Assembly (NCBI GenBank): GCA_904063045.1
Contig: CAJFCJ010000009.1
Location: 290,942 to 354,941 of the forward strand
DNA length: 64,000 nt
DNA from: Dimorphilus gyrociliatus
Taxonomy: Eukaryota > Annelida > Polychaeta > Dinophilidae
Reading direction: 5' to 3'
The notes beneath the pieces are model-generated. The model made no database searches. It was not told the DNA's origin and worked only from the letters and a program-made list of their open reading frames with translations. Below are positions 10,567 to 21,469 of this stretch, piece by piece. A program made the translations under genes and the position numbers. How positions within the stretch are numbered: the first letter of the stretch is position 1; each line of letters starts with the position of its first letter.

Positions 10567-13141
10567 ATCGCTTCAATACAACTGTACCGGATCGTATGAC
10601 ACCTCTAGCGTCTTGGACCAATGAATTATGCATGAATAACGCCGCCTATCTACATATGATTAGCGTTGATGCTCAAATACTCATTTGCAATGATCCTCGT
10701 TTCATTTCACCGTTTCCGATCGACAGTCATCGGCCTGGATTTGTCTTCTATGCATAGCGATTAATCAGTGATGGCTTTGGTTTGCATATGGAATATGTTT
10801 GACGAGTGTGGTTTCTTAAAAGAACCGTACAGTTTTTTTTTCAACCAAATCTCATTCTACTGTTTAAAAACTCGTCATTCGTAACAAATACATATCTTTC
10901 TCATAATCCTTCTCATCTCTTATACGAACAAGTATTGAGCATTTAGTGAATAGTAATTATATTAGTATTCTTCCTTTTTTTCTTTTACCTCTATAGTCCC
11001 CTTATTACCTTATGAAAACTATACTATTTATGATATAAGAATATTAAAAAAAACAATCGAAAACTTATATTTATTATGTTAATTTTTTAATTAATTTAAT
11101 TAAAAATTGCCTAGAAGTCTTTCAATCAGTAACCTCTCCTCTCAAGCCCTTAACGAAATTTATTTGGTACTAAGAAACTCATTTTTCGGACAAACTATTT
11201 CCTTTAAATAAAAGAGGGTTGTAATATCGCCAACTGTACCAAAATTGTCATGCAAATTATAAATAATAGGAACCATCATTAGAACAATGATTTGTAGTAA
11301 TAGACGATATTAATTTTGATTGTTTAATTAGCATAGATATACTGTATATCTAGAAAAAGGCAATTGTTTTATTTTATAACTGTATTATGTTAATTAGTCG
11401 TATTTCATAGAAGTTATCTTAAAAATTTTCCTAAATTATGCATGTAATTAAATATTGATACAGGAATTGTGATTAACGACTTATAATCAAACAGTTGAAA
11501 CTTTGTCATCATTAACTAGTAAAGATATATTAAATGGGAAAAAGTTGATATTTAGAGAGTAATTTCTATAAAATGTACAGTTTTCATATAAATATATATA
11601 ATTTATTTATTAATGGATAAAATTGTCAATTCTTGATTAAGTAGAGCTTTATAACAAAAAAGAAAGAAATTAACCTTTCGAATAACAATTGAAAGTCTAT
11701 TTTTGACCTTTTCTATATGATTTATACAAAAGGATAAAGATGTTAAAATGTAATCGTATACAATGTTAAGATATCATTTAATAGAGTGGAAGAGAATGTG
11801 TAGGCTTTTTATGAATCAGATATGAAAGTTTTGACATTATTGAAATTCCTATAGTTGTGAAAGATATTCAATCGATTATATGAAAATATAACGTTGGATT
11901 GAAAAAGCAGGGCGATTCAAAGGATCTAGTGGCCCAATTCGTCGATATAAGTTTTATATATATATATAAATGGAGCGACAAACCGATCTATTGAATAGGA
12001 AGTACTCTACAATCTTTTGACCTATTTAAAACTTGCAATAGAAAACGATTCATAAGCATTCTTCATGGTGAGTTTTCGTTGTCCGAGCGCACTTATTGCC
12101 TTCGTATATTGAAAGATCTTTTGGTAAGTGACGGATTAACTTGCTGCTCCTTGACCAAGATCACGGCGTCATCTTTAAAATCTTCAGCACACTTAGCTGA
12201 CAACATTCGCAAATGCGTGTGATGACACTTCAGTAAGTATGGTTACCACAAAGCCAAAACCACTTTGTATGGGACGCTGAGCGTCTGTTATTCCTACTGA
12301 TGTTCGGTTCCTTTTATCAGGGCTCGAACCTATACAGTAGTTATTGATTGAATATTCATTACCGGGTTAAAGGGAGATAAAGAATATGAATAAATGGAAA
12401 TTTGCATGATTGCAGGGATTTCTTTTTTCATATGCGACCTCTAATAGCATTATTAGAGAAGTTCTAGACTTCTTGAGTAAACTTAACAATAGTACGATTG
12501 AAAACCTGTGGAAAAATATACGTAATCCGCTAAGAAAAACCTGGTATTTAAGCCTATTTGAGAAAGCTGGCAAATAAAAGTGGCTAGCTTTAATTGATAG
12601 CTATAGCTGATATGCTCCACACCCTACAATATCCACAGCTATTAAATCGTCTAATTAATATTTTGTTTTTAACTGTTGCTTAGCTAAGCTGCCACTATTT
12701 CTTGTTTAGTTGCAAATTAACTCAAATCATTCACATAAAAAAGAGAATATTATAGATTAAATAGGCTAGAAAATTGACTAATTGCCACCTTAATGAATCA
12801 GACTATTTACAATCATTGAAAAGTCAAATCTTTTACTTAAAAAAAGTACCTTTTGCTCTTTTTATAACATCGATAAACAATAATTTTCTACTATTTGTCT
12901 ACAGTAAACGTAACCAGAATGCTTAGCTGATCGTGAATCGAATAGTTGTGAATTATTCAGCGTACTATTACTTTAAGAATTTATCTATTTGCTCTTAAAG
13001 TAAGAAACTGTATCCTATTCTTAACTTGTTATTAATTCTGTAATTTTTAATCTAATTGATTAAACACAATCCATTTTATTAGTTACATAAAACCTGCATA
13101 CTAGGAGATCGCGACGAAAGCGCCTCCTCGTGTTGTCAAGT
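10567..13141. other. 2.6 kb intergenic region; local GC-richer island at 12050-12330
   Basis: Mostly AT-rich with no supported protein-coding exons on either strand. Short frames such as the one at 12367-12573 minus lack a family match or splice context. The segment 12050-12330 is visibly richer in G and C than its flanks and contains a small perfect hairpin, GACGC-TGA-GCGTC near 12269-12281. It could be a promoter or enhancer or a non-coding RNA exon. The SLC28 promoter should sit just above 10566. Confidence 0.4.
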
Positions 13142-13142
13142 G

Positions 13143-13158
13143 GTTGCGTCGTGGCAAC
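13143..13158. promoter_or_regulatory. X-box-like palindrome upstream of SAXO-like gene
   Basis: GTTGCGTCGTGGCAAC contains inverted GTTGC/GCAAC arms, 34 bp before the SAXO ATG. The RFX X-box consensus is GTNRCC-N(0-3)-RGYAAC; here the left half is GTTGCG and the spacer 4, so it is near-consensus. RFX sites drive ciliary genes in animals. Confidence 0.4.
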
Positions 13159-13191
13159 TGAATAGGACAATAAGAAGTTGCAAGATTAAAC

Positions 13192-14772
13192 ATGGGGAAA
13201 TCGGGTAGAAGTAATGCTTCTAGAGCATCCAGTGGCTTTACAACCGTTGATGTTGAGTTGGAAACTTTAATGAGAGAATTTCCTGAATGGAGAAGTAAAT
13301 TTCCCGAAATTTGCGATCGGATTCAAAGTCCGCCTAGATTTCACAAGTCTAAAAAAGAAAATGCCTGTCAACCGTTTGAAAAGACCAACAAGAAACAGGG
13401 ACCGTTTCCGGAAACTCATTATCAAGAAGCTTATAGGAAGAAACAAAGTAGGGTTAGAAGCTCTAAACGACCTCCTCCTTCGCCAAGAGACCCAAATCCT
13501 CCACCTATGACCTTTGAAACATGGCAAAGAAGTGAGTTTTTCGAGAGAGAAAACAAAGGTAGAGTAGCTCCGATTAAAATTGAAGATTCGTACGAAGCCC
13601 CAAAGGCTCCTTTGGATAGTAATACAGAATATACTAAAGAATACACGGAAAAGAAAATAAAATTACCTGACATCCGTAAGAGTGCGCCTGCATCTATACC
13701 TCCAAAAAATAATGTTGTAATGAAGAAAGGAGGCAAATTCGATTCTACTACAACAACCAAAGAGCATTATAAACATTGGCCTCAGCAACCGCAAATGCTG
13801 TCTTTCGGTGAACTGCCATCATTTACGAACTCTGTTCTTTATTGGGATGACAAGAAATTACCTCAATCGACCACGCAAGAAACATTCCGTGGTGAGTTTG
13901 GTAAGAGACCTGAGATGGTGAAATTAGCTGGCGGAACCCTGAAGCCTGAAGGAGAGATGGAACTAACAACAACATCGAAAACAACATTTAAAGGTGAAGA
14001 GGGTAAGAGAGCTGAAATGATTGACCCAAAAATGCAAAGCTTCTCCATAGTTGCGCCAAAGAACAAGGGTAAATTCAATGATCAAACCCAATTTAAGCGC
14101 GATTTTGGGAAGACAACGGGACCACAGCCACTCCCTCCTCGACCCGTTACTCCTCCTCCTTCGACGATTGACTTAAAATATAATAATAGGAGATCATTCG
14201 AAACCGAGCAGCGTAGGGAATTTAAAGGAATAGACGTTGTCGATCATCCCATGATGAAGAGTTGTAAGAAGGAGTCGGATGAATACGAAACACCTAAAGT
14301 AAAATTTGAGACCAAGACAAATCAAAAGTTAGATTATCAACCCCTTGATGTAGCCAAAGCTTACCAACCCCCTCCGAAGCCACCTCAAACCAAATATGTT
14401 GATACAAAGCCTCCACTAGATTGTACAACTATGTTCCAGGAGCACTTTAAACCCTATAACGTTTCCCCAAGACCCCGTTTTGGCGATTTCCACGAGAAAA
14501 ATTCGTATTTACCGCCAACAGCTTCTCTGCAAACATCTACGACAACCGGTGAGACATTCATCGAAAAGAAACCTGAAACCATTATGAATTACAAACCAGA
14601 AGACAAACCAATAGCTTTAATAGGAGAACATGATTTTAACACAACTCATAGACTAACTTACGTAACGCCAAAGAAGAGAATATTAAAAAAAGACGCCAAA
14701 AAGCTATTGGCAGAACTACGAAAACTGAAAATCGAAAAAGCTAATATTGGCCTAGTACCGCAAAGATGCTAA
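13192..14772 (+). CDS. Stabilizer of axonemal microtubules-like (SAXO/FAM154 family)
   Basis: Single-exon ORF of 526 residues starting MGKSGRSNASRASSGFTTVD. It is basic and Pro/Lys-rich and carries spaced repeats typical of SAXO Mn modules: FDSTTTTKEHYKHWP (about 182-196), STTQETFRGEFGKRPEM (about 226), LTTTSKTTFKGEEGKRAEM (about 259), FNDQTQFKRDFGKT, LDCTTMFQEHFKPYNVSPRP and TTTGETFIEKKPE. SAXO proteins bind along axonemal doublet and basal body microtubules. The N-terminal cysteine motif of SAXO1 is not seen; residues 20-50 instead form ELETLMREFPEWRSKFPEI. The C terminus is a short lysine-rich helix. It could be another microtubule inner protein family with similar repeats. The start is supported by an in-frame context and the X-box just upstream. 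Confidence 0.72.
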   Translation: MGKSGRSNASRASSGFTTVDVELETLMREFPEWRSKFPEICDRIQSPPRFHKSKKENACQPFEKTNKKQGPFPETHYQEAYRKKQSRVRSSKRPPPSPRDPNPPPMTFETWQRSEFFERENKGRVAPIKIEDSYEAPKAPLDSNTEYTKEYTEKKIKLPDIRKSAPASIPPKNNVVMKKGGKFDSTTTTKEHYKHWPQQPQMLSFGELPSFTNSVLYWDDKKLPQSTTQETFRGEFGKRPEMVKLAGGTLKPEGEMELTTTSKTTFKGEEGKRAEMIDPKMQSFSIVAPKNKGKFNDQTQFKRDFGKTTGPQPLPPRPVTPPPSTIDLKYNNRRSFETEQRREFKGIDVVDHPMMKSCKKESDEYETPKVKFETKTNQKLDYQPLDVAKAYQPPPKPPQTKYVDTKPPLDCTTMFQEHFKPYNVSPRPRFGDFHEKNSYLPPTASLQTSTTTGETFIEKKPETIMNYKPEDKPIALIGEHDFNTTHRLTYVTPKKRILKKDAKKLLAELRKLKIEKANIGLVPQRC

Positions 14773-16977
14773 AACGATTTTAAAGTTTCAAGATAACTAA
14801 GTCTTGGATTGTCAATTTATTTTCAGTATTTTTTCCCCGTTTTCTTTCTCTTTCTGTCAGTAATTTTTCTTTTTAAAAAGATTATGTCTCCAATACAAAA
14901 CAATAAAACAAAAGAACGGATCGAAAAGAGAAGGAAGAGAGAGTAATTAAAACATTGTTAGTAATACATACTTGGAAGATGCGTATCTATTGAAATATAT
15001 TTATAGTAAAAACAGTATATAATAATAATAAAATAACTATAAACAATAGTATTATTGGAATATCTTTACGTTTAAAAATAGAAAAACAAGAAGAGGAAGA
15101 GTAAGAATAATATAATATAATAGGCCTTGAAAACAACTCGGAAGCTTGAATATCTTGATTCAAATATAAATATTCTTTTAGTCTTCCGAATCGATAAACC
15201 GTAGAAAGATGAAGGTAGATTTCCAAAAAGAACAATTACTCTTGTTTATCTAGCTGATGTATAACTTTATATAAAAGTTTGGTTGTAGGTGTATTGAATT
15301 ACACGTAGAAGGATTTGTCTAATGTATTAATTGCCACAGGCCTTTACCACTAATCTATATGAAGACAAAGACAGCTTCTATTCACTGATACACTTTCCAC
15401 TCAACTTTTCAAGTATGCTTAGAAGGTAAACTTAACTATATCAGTGTATATGCCCGTCTCTCTTCAGTTCTCTTTGATTATTTTATATTGTATAGGGTAA
15501 TCGAATAACCAAGTGTCTTATTAGTAGATACTTATAGGTTACTCTTAAAGGTGCGATTTATATGTGAACTATTGGAATTTATTTCTCAAATATTATATTT
15601 ATTTCCATTAGTTTCCTGCTTTTGTTATTGGTATTGCTATAGAAAAGTATGATAGCAAATGATTCATTCTATCATCTATTAGATATTTCGAAATAGCTAT
15701 TAACAGTTTTAAATTGTAGAATTTTACTTGAAAGATAATTGACTATTTATTAAAACAAAGATATCTTAAGTTTTCTAAGAGAGAGAGAGATCATTGTTAA
15801 TAGTTGGTTGAACGTAGTGTAGATGGCGCCTCGACGCTAAACGGATATATTACTCCTTATTTTGTTTCTCAGTACCAGTAAAAGTATATTTTCTAAGCCT
15901 AATGCTTGAAAAAAAGACTCAACTGTTTGTTTCATATTGAAAAGAAATTTTCGAAAATAGGTCACTAGTATGTACAGGTTATGCATAGATTAAGAGTAAA
16001 TGATGAAATATGGATAGCATATTTCAAACAGTAGCATGAACATCAAGTAATAATTAGTTAAATTATAAAGTAATAGAATTTTTCAATTTCCTAACCTAAA
16101 TGAAAGCTAAGAGGCTTCTAAATTGGCTTTTTTTGTACGTCTATCATATCACATAATTTGAATTGATTGTTTCAAACTATATTCGTTTTTTTGTTAATAT
16201 GTTATAAAGGGAGAATATTCCCCTTTTTCTTTTATATTCCCTTTCCTCATTTTTCATATACTCATACTTTTTTCTTTAACAAATAGAACAAATATATATT
16301 TCAATATCATTTTCGTCATCCTTGAATAGAAAGATCCATACATATTCTAGAAAAAAAATGACCTCAGCAAAGCTTACCCTCTCTTCGTAAAACATCTTTT
16401 CATATACCTCTTTTTTCATTAATTGTTAAGGAATATACAGCCCTATTATACAAACAGTATATTTTCTTTATTTATGAAGATAGACGAATGTAACAACGAA
16501 ATTCACAACCAAATAAGAAAATTATAAATGAGGTAAGATTCGTGCAGTTTTTTATTTTGCTTTTCGTTTCATTTTAATATTAAATAATGATTTTTCATTT
16601 TTTTGAACATTTCAAAAGGTTATTGACCTTTTAAAGGAAATTTATACTATAGATAACGTATAAACATATATAGGTTTTCTGTATTCAGTCTTTCTAATAG
16701 TTAATTTAATACTTTCCCTCTTTAATCTATTTAATATTTATAATACCCCATACCTAGGCCATATTAATTGTATGCTTGTCTTACAAACTTCTTAACAATC
16801 CTCCTCCCACTCGCCAACTTGTTACCGGTTGCCTTTGGTAAAGGGGAATTAATTTGCTCAATTGAACATTGTAATTCTCTCTAGCTTTTATTATTTTGTC
16901 GGTATAGAAGAGGAGATTAATGCTATAAATATGTTTTGAATCGGTAGATAAAATACTTGTAAAAACTATACTCATAT

Positions 16978-17012
<35 letters not shown>

Positions 17013-17656
17013 ATAATACATTTATTCTGAAAAGGATAACAAAAGAAGTATAAAAAAAATAACGATGAATCAGTTCATATTCATGAAAATATTGTTTACT
17101 TTATTTGGCTGTTTTAACAATTTGAAATGATATTACTAATAATTCATAAAGTTTTATTTAAATTGAATGAAAGCAATCATATGTTGATATGATTCGTGAG
17201 CGTGACAACCGTCTCTTGAGCGTTGAAAATTTTATAGGGTATTAAGCCTATATTTATTAAGACTGAAAAGTAAGCGATTATGAAACAGTCTATTGGATGT
17301 TTTAATTATTGAAAGTTAAAATAAGGAGAATATATATTTCTTTCCTTTATAAAGAATTAAGGTAAGGAATAAAGGAATAGGACTTTCATTTTTACAATTG
17401 ATCGGAAATGGTCGAATTCGATCAGTTTTAATACAAAAGGATTCGTATAAAACAAAAAACATCGTCAAGGAAAACAATTGAATGGTGAGCCTAGATCCGC
17501 AAAAGGATTATTCATTGATCGAATAACCAATTAGGACAAGCATTTCTATTGTTGCCAGTTCTGCGCCATTGTTCGGTCTAACATGAAATCGGTCGCATAA
17601 ATGGACGATTACCGCTAGTTGTAATTGTGAAAAAGGATTGACGCCTATTAACGAGA
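14773..17656. other. 2.9 kb intergenic region, AT-rich, no gene seen
   Basis: Contains the SAXO 3' UTR (AATAAAA at about 14902), scattered A/T tracts, a GAGAGAGAGA run near 15780 and a (TA)n repeat at 16980-17009. Frames such as 14987-15235 and 16781-16975 minus lack any family features and are low complexity. A GTTGCC half X-box is at 17551-17556, about 100 bp before the next gene. Confidence 0.5.
16980..17009. repeat. (TA)n microsatellite
   Basis: About 14 uninterrupted TA units. Confidence 0.9.
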
Positions 17657-18220
17657 ATGCCGAGCAAGAAGCGGAAAAAGAAAAAGAAGGCGACAAAGAA
17701 AAATAGCACTAGTCTTCAGCCGAGTAAGGGAAATGAAGACGAAGACGAAGAAGAGGTAGAAAATATTGTCGATCCTAATCAATTGAAGTTTATATATTCG
17801 AAATGCGTTAAAAAAGTTATTCAATCTATGGAGGAGAAGAAAAATGCGGAGAGCGTTGAATTGGAACTGCCTCTAGTCTGTTCATACTCAGGATTTCATA
17901 TTGAATTATCACCTTTTCCCGAGATTTTCGCTCACGTGAAACATGGGAAGAACAGTAAGTTCAATGAAGTTTTACCACAAAAGAGTACAGAATCTCTCCC
18001 ACCGATTACAATTGCCGAGAAGCAAATGCTTGAAAGAAAGCCTCTCTTACGAACTGATACATCTTACAGTAATTCAACTGCATTAAGCCCTAGTCGTCGA
18101 CCTAAGAAAGCAACAGTAAATTTCATAGAGGACAGAATTAATCCTAAGCGAACGGTTACTCTTCCGCCCATATTTGCATTAACAAGAACGCAAACAACTG
18201 GTACTATGAACCTATCGTAG
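17657..18220 (+). CDS. Unknown lysine-rich small protein (187 aa)
   Basis: Single-exon ATG frame of 187 residues. Residues 1-16 are strongly basic (MPSKKRKKKKKATKKN), then an acidic run (GNEDEDEEEVEN), a short helical stretch (DPNQLKFIYSKCVKKVIQSM) and a segment ELELPLVCSYSGFHIELSPF. The C-terminal half is Ser/Pro/Arg-rich with two LPPI motifs (ESLPPITIAEKQ, VTLPPIFALTR). I do not recognise the family. The basic head would serve as a nuclear localisation or RNA/microtubule-binding patch. A half X-box (GTTGCC) lies about 100 bp upstream, as for other ciliary candidates here. Codon use and the clear ATG start make it likely real, but no homology supports it. Confidence 0.55.
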   Translation: MPSKKRKKKKKATKKNSTSLQPSKGNEDEDEEEVENIVDPNQLKFIYSKCVKKVIQSMEEKKNAESVELELPLVCSYSGFHIELSPFPEIFAHVKHGKNSKFNEVLPQKSTESLPPITIAEKQMLERKPLLRTDTSYSNSTALSPSRRPKKATVNFIEDRINPKRTVTLPPIFALTRTQTTGTMNLS

Positions 18221-19566
18221 AACCCAACCAATTTTTTTACTTCATATATATAGTAAAGCATACATTGTTTTGTATACTTTACATTTACGTTTATACTGCA
18301 TAAGTTGACATTTGAAAATTGTGTGTGTGTGTGTGTTAACATACGAATGGTGCAGATTTATCGATAAAAAAACGTATTTCACTTGATTTATCAAAAAATA
18401 TTTGTTCTTTAAACAACTGCAAAAGAGATTCGCAACAAGAACCCCATCTGTCGGAAACTGAAATTCTAGAGTGCGAGAGTGCAGAGAAAATCGATGAGGG
18501 CGTCAGTTCTTTTGATGGTTTGAAGTGAGCAGTTAGGTAGGATGTTGCAACGCAACATATACAATGAACATCGTTAACTGGCAACAATTAAGTATAGTTC
18601 GATATTGTTTAGAATCTATAAGCAGTTACGATACCTAACTATCTGTGTTAAATAATAAATTTGATGCCTACAAACTGCACATAAGTGGAAGCTACGAAAA
18701 GAAATATGCATGTTCCGGACAGTTGGAAAAGGTAAACAATAATAAAAAAAAAGCAGCATTTGATGTATTTATTTTAATACAGTATTTTCACTTATGTTAA
18801 TAGAAAGTTATATATGTACAGAGACAGAATGACTATTGTACAGTGTATCTACTGTATATATATATGTGTATATACATATACTGTATATACACAGTATATA
18901 GCTTCTGTATACATATATATATTAAATATTAAATATTAAGTATATACTGTTGATATAGCACATGATATTCTGTATCTTATTGGTGCATATTTTTTCTATA
19001 TTTAGAGATGCACAAAAATGTACTTGTAAAAACATAAAAAATTACTATAAGCCTATGAATTAGATCGTTATGCTTCGTAAGGTGATAAATGGAAGGACGT
19101 ATTGTTTTCAGTACGAAAATATACAAATTGGATGACAGTGGGCAGACGTATTGAAAGGCTTTAATAAAGGCCTAGACTGTAATTATGCCGCTAAAGGAAA
19201 TTTTCAAATATTGATTTATTAATCGAACGATTTATATTACCACTATACAACATGTTCCTTTCTTAAATCCTTCCATTTCACTACCAACTCGATCTAGTCT
19301 TTTTTCATGTACAGTATGAACGAAGCAGACAAATTAAAGAGGTTTGATGTCATTATTTATAACACTTAAAACGTTTAACAATTAGCTAACATGTTTAATT
19401 GTGTATATGATCGATGAAGGAATATAGGTTAGCCTATACAAATACGGTTAATCGGAAATGAATGGCAGCATTTTTTATTTTTCAATGTATAATAAGAGTA
19501 GTGTTATAATTTACAATCTATCTAGCTAACTGCAGCTTGTAAAATCTATCGATTATTTTTACAGCA
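18221..19566. other. Intergenic / probable 5' region of MMD, with two X-box-like palindromes
   Basis: A (GT)n run is at about 18320-18334. Palindromes GTTGC-AAC-GCAAC (18544-18556) and GTTAAC-T-GGCAAC (18573-18585) lie 17 bp apart. AT-rich imperfect palindromes made of ACTGTATATA/TATATACAGT fill 18845-18960. A splice acceptor TTTTTACAG directly precedes the MMD start, so a 5' UTR exon is expected somewhere here, possibly ending at a GAAAAG|GTAAAC donor near 18731. Confidence 0.45.
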
Positions 19567-20384
19567 ATGACACAAGCAGTAATTCTCCAAGGATATAAAA
19601 GTAGCATTAATAAAAATCATGTTCTAAGAAAATCTTTTAAATCAAATAGGTACATGAATCCTCGGGCAAAACCTGGGGAACCTTATCAAGCAACTTTTCC
19701 TGAGAGTGTTGCCAACGTTATTACTCACGCCGTAAGTATCAAATTCTTATTGTTCTACATAAGCTGTTATTTAATAATAATATTTTATTATAGATATTTA
19801 TTGTACCAGCGTTTGTTGGCTTTTTATGGATGCTCTATATTTCCAGTGATTTTAATACTCGCATTGTTGCTTGGATTTACGGCAGCTCTCTCGTTATAGT
19901 ATTCACAACTTCTACAGTCTTCCATGCAATAACATTATCAAAAGATTTATCAAGAAGAAAGAGTCTAAAAACTTTTTTCCATGTAGGAGACAGAGCCGTT
20001 ATTTACCTCTTTATAGCATCTTCTTACACACCGTGGTTAATTCTAAAGGAAGACGTGCAAAAAGCTGCAACACCGGTCCTTTACACCGTGTGGATTTCTG
20101 CTATTATAGGGATACTCTATCAATATACATTTCATGAACAGTATAAATTTTTAGAAACATTACTCTACGTTATGGTTGGCTTATTACCCTCCCTTCCCCT
20201 AATTTTTGTCCTTGAAGATTCAAGTGGCTTGTGGGAGATGTTCATAGGTGGCGTAGTATACATTGCTGGTATAGTATTTTTTAAAAGTGACGGGAGAATA
20301 CCATTCGCTCACGCCATCTGGCACTGTTTCGTCTTTGTCGCAGCGGCCATGCACTACGGAGCAGTTTGCAAGTATTTGTTCTAG
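19567..20384 (+). CDS. MMD: MMD-like progestin and adipoQ receptor (PAQR) family protein
   Basis: Two exons, 19567-19731 and 19794-20384, give 251 residues. The N terminus has KSNRYMNPRAKPGEPYQATF matching the MMD RFMNHRAP... block. Family signatures include SVANVITHAIFIVPA, TTSTVFHAITLSKD (His of the first PAQR motif), FFHVGDRAVIYLFIASSYTP (the D and S of the PAQR active-site-like motif), YQYTFHEQYK and GRIPFAHAIWHCFVFVAAA with the terminal H-x3-H. These are the conserved Asp/His residues of the hydrolase-like metal site. Seven membrane helices fit. MMD/MMD2 are Golgi or lysosomal membrane proteins linked to macrophage activation and Ras signalling. The ATG sits just after an acceptor AG, implying an upstream untranslated exon. 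Confidence 0.9.
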
Positions 20385-21469
20385 TTAAAAGGAAGAAAAA
20401 AAAACAAAAATACTCCAGAAATTATCTTCTATTCATTCAACAAATTGTTAATATAACTATTAGAAATATATGCTTACTAGGAATATAAAAAAGGAGATTG
20501 GTTCGTGGCTATACAGGTCACATATACATAATGTTAATTCATTAGGTATTTCTTTTTGTTTTTTTAAACCTGCAGGTACAATTCGATTTTGAAACAATTT
20601 TCTGTATTTAAATGTCTACCTGTATTCATTATCGAGATGAGTTAAATTGTTGTTCTTTTTAACAGATACACAGGATATATAAATAAAAAAATTGATTTTT
20701 CAACTGTGTTTTTCAGTTATTTTCAATCGATCAATCAATCTATCTATCCATCTCTTTTCTCTCTCTATTATGTTTATTTTTTCATATATTTTGTTTTGAA
20801 AGCAAATGAGCATTTAGGAGATTAATTGATAAAAATGGTTGCTTTCTATTATTTCAGTATCGGTAAAATCCACTGATTATTATTTTTACTATTCAAAGTT
20901 TGCTCAAATCGAAATATTTATTGTATTAATTATGTGAGCTGGATTAACAATAAATCCCTTATAATCTTGAACTAGACAAAGACTTTAAAGAAAGTTTAGC
21001 AGATCAATTAATTTTTTAAAGAAACTATATAAATATATTCTTTAGAGATTATTAAACCAATGCTTCCTTCACACTTACAAAGATATATTTAAATGGTAGG
21101 AAAGAGGGTGCAAGCTCTTCCAAAACTGACTCTTGAACGAAATCAGTTCCGACTACTGTTGTCCCGCGTCATTTTTCCATAGCAACTACGTCACGTGATC
21201 ATAATGGACATCTTTGATGTTTCTGAACAATACGACAACTGAATATTTTAAACGAAGCTCGAAATTTTTGACTCAAGTTACTAGTTAATTAAGTCGATAA
21301 AAATATTTAATTTTTGGATAACATCGTCTACCTCTCTAAAATTTCTTGTAATTATACTTTTATTCTCTTTATAGAACGTTCTTTCTCTTCCAAATCGGAA
21401 ATCTGTTTAAACTTCCGATTCAGATGAATATACAATTACTTTAATGTTGTCAGTAATTTAGATGAAACA
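20385..21469. other. Intergenic, AT-rich; promoter of the 21.5 kb gene at its end
   Basis: No coding exon seen. Short pyrimidine/ATC repeats lie near 20730-20770 (ATCAATCAATCTATCTATCC). The last 350 bp hold the promoter elements described separately. Confidence 0.45.
21177..21200. promoter_or_regulatory. X-box half site plus TCACGTGATC box
   Basis: CCATAGCAAC (21177-21186; reverse strand GTTGCTATGG, a strong RFX half site) is followed 4 bp later by TCACGTGATC (21191-21200). The site lies 270 bp before the ATG at 21470. The same 10-mer and a GTTGCTAAGG half site recur before the gene at 25706. Confidence 0.5.

Noticed and set aside
12302-12340. Reverse-strand GGTTCGAGCC resembling a tRNA B box
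   Set aside because: The T-arm would have only a weak 4-bp stem and no matching acceptor strand or A box lies about 50-60 nt upstream.
13267-13760. Antisense frames over the SAXO-like gene
   Set aside because: Reverse-complement shadows of a biased lysine/proline-rich coding sequence.
16781-16975. Possible small minus-strand gene
   Set aside because: Low-complexity, no homolog features, bordered by a TA microsatellite.
18336-18587. Minus-strand 83-codon frame
   Set aside because: No ATG start (opens at TTG), no splice context, no family similarity, and it overlaps the X-box palindromes.
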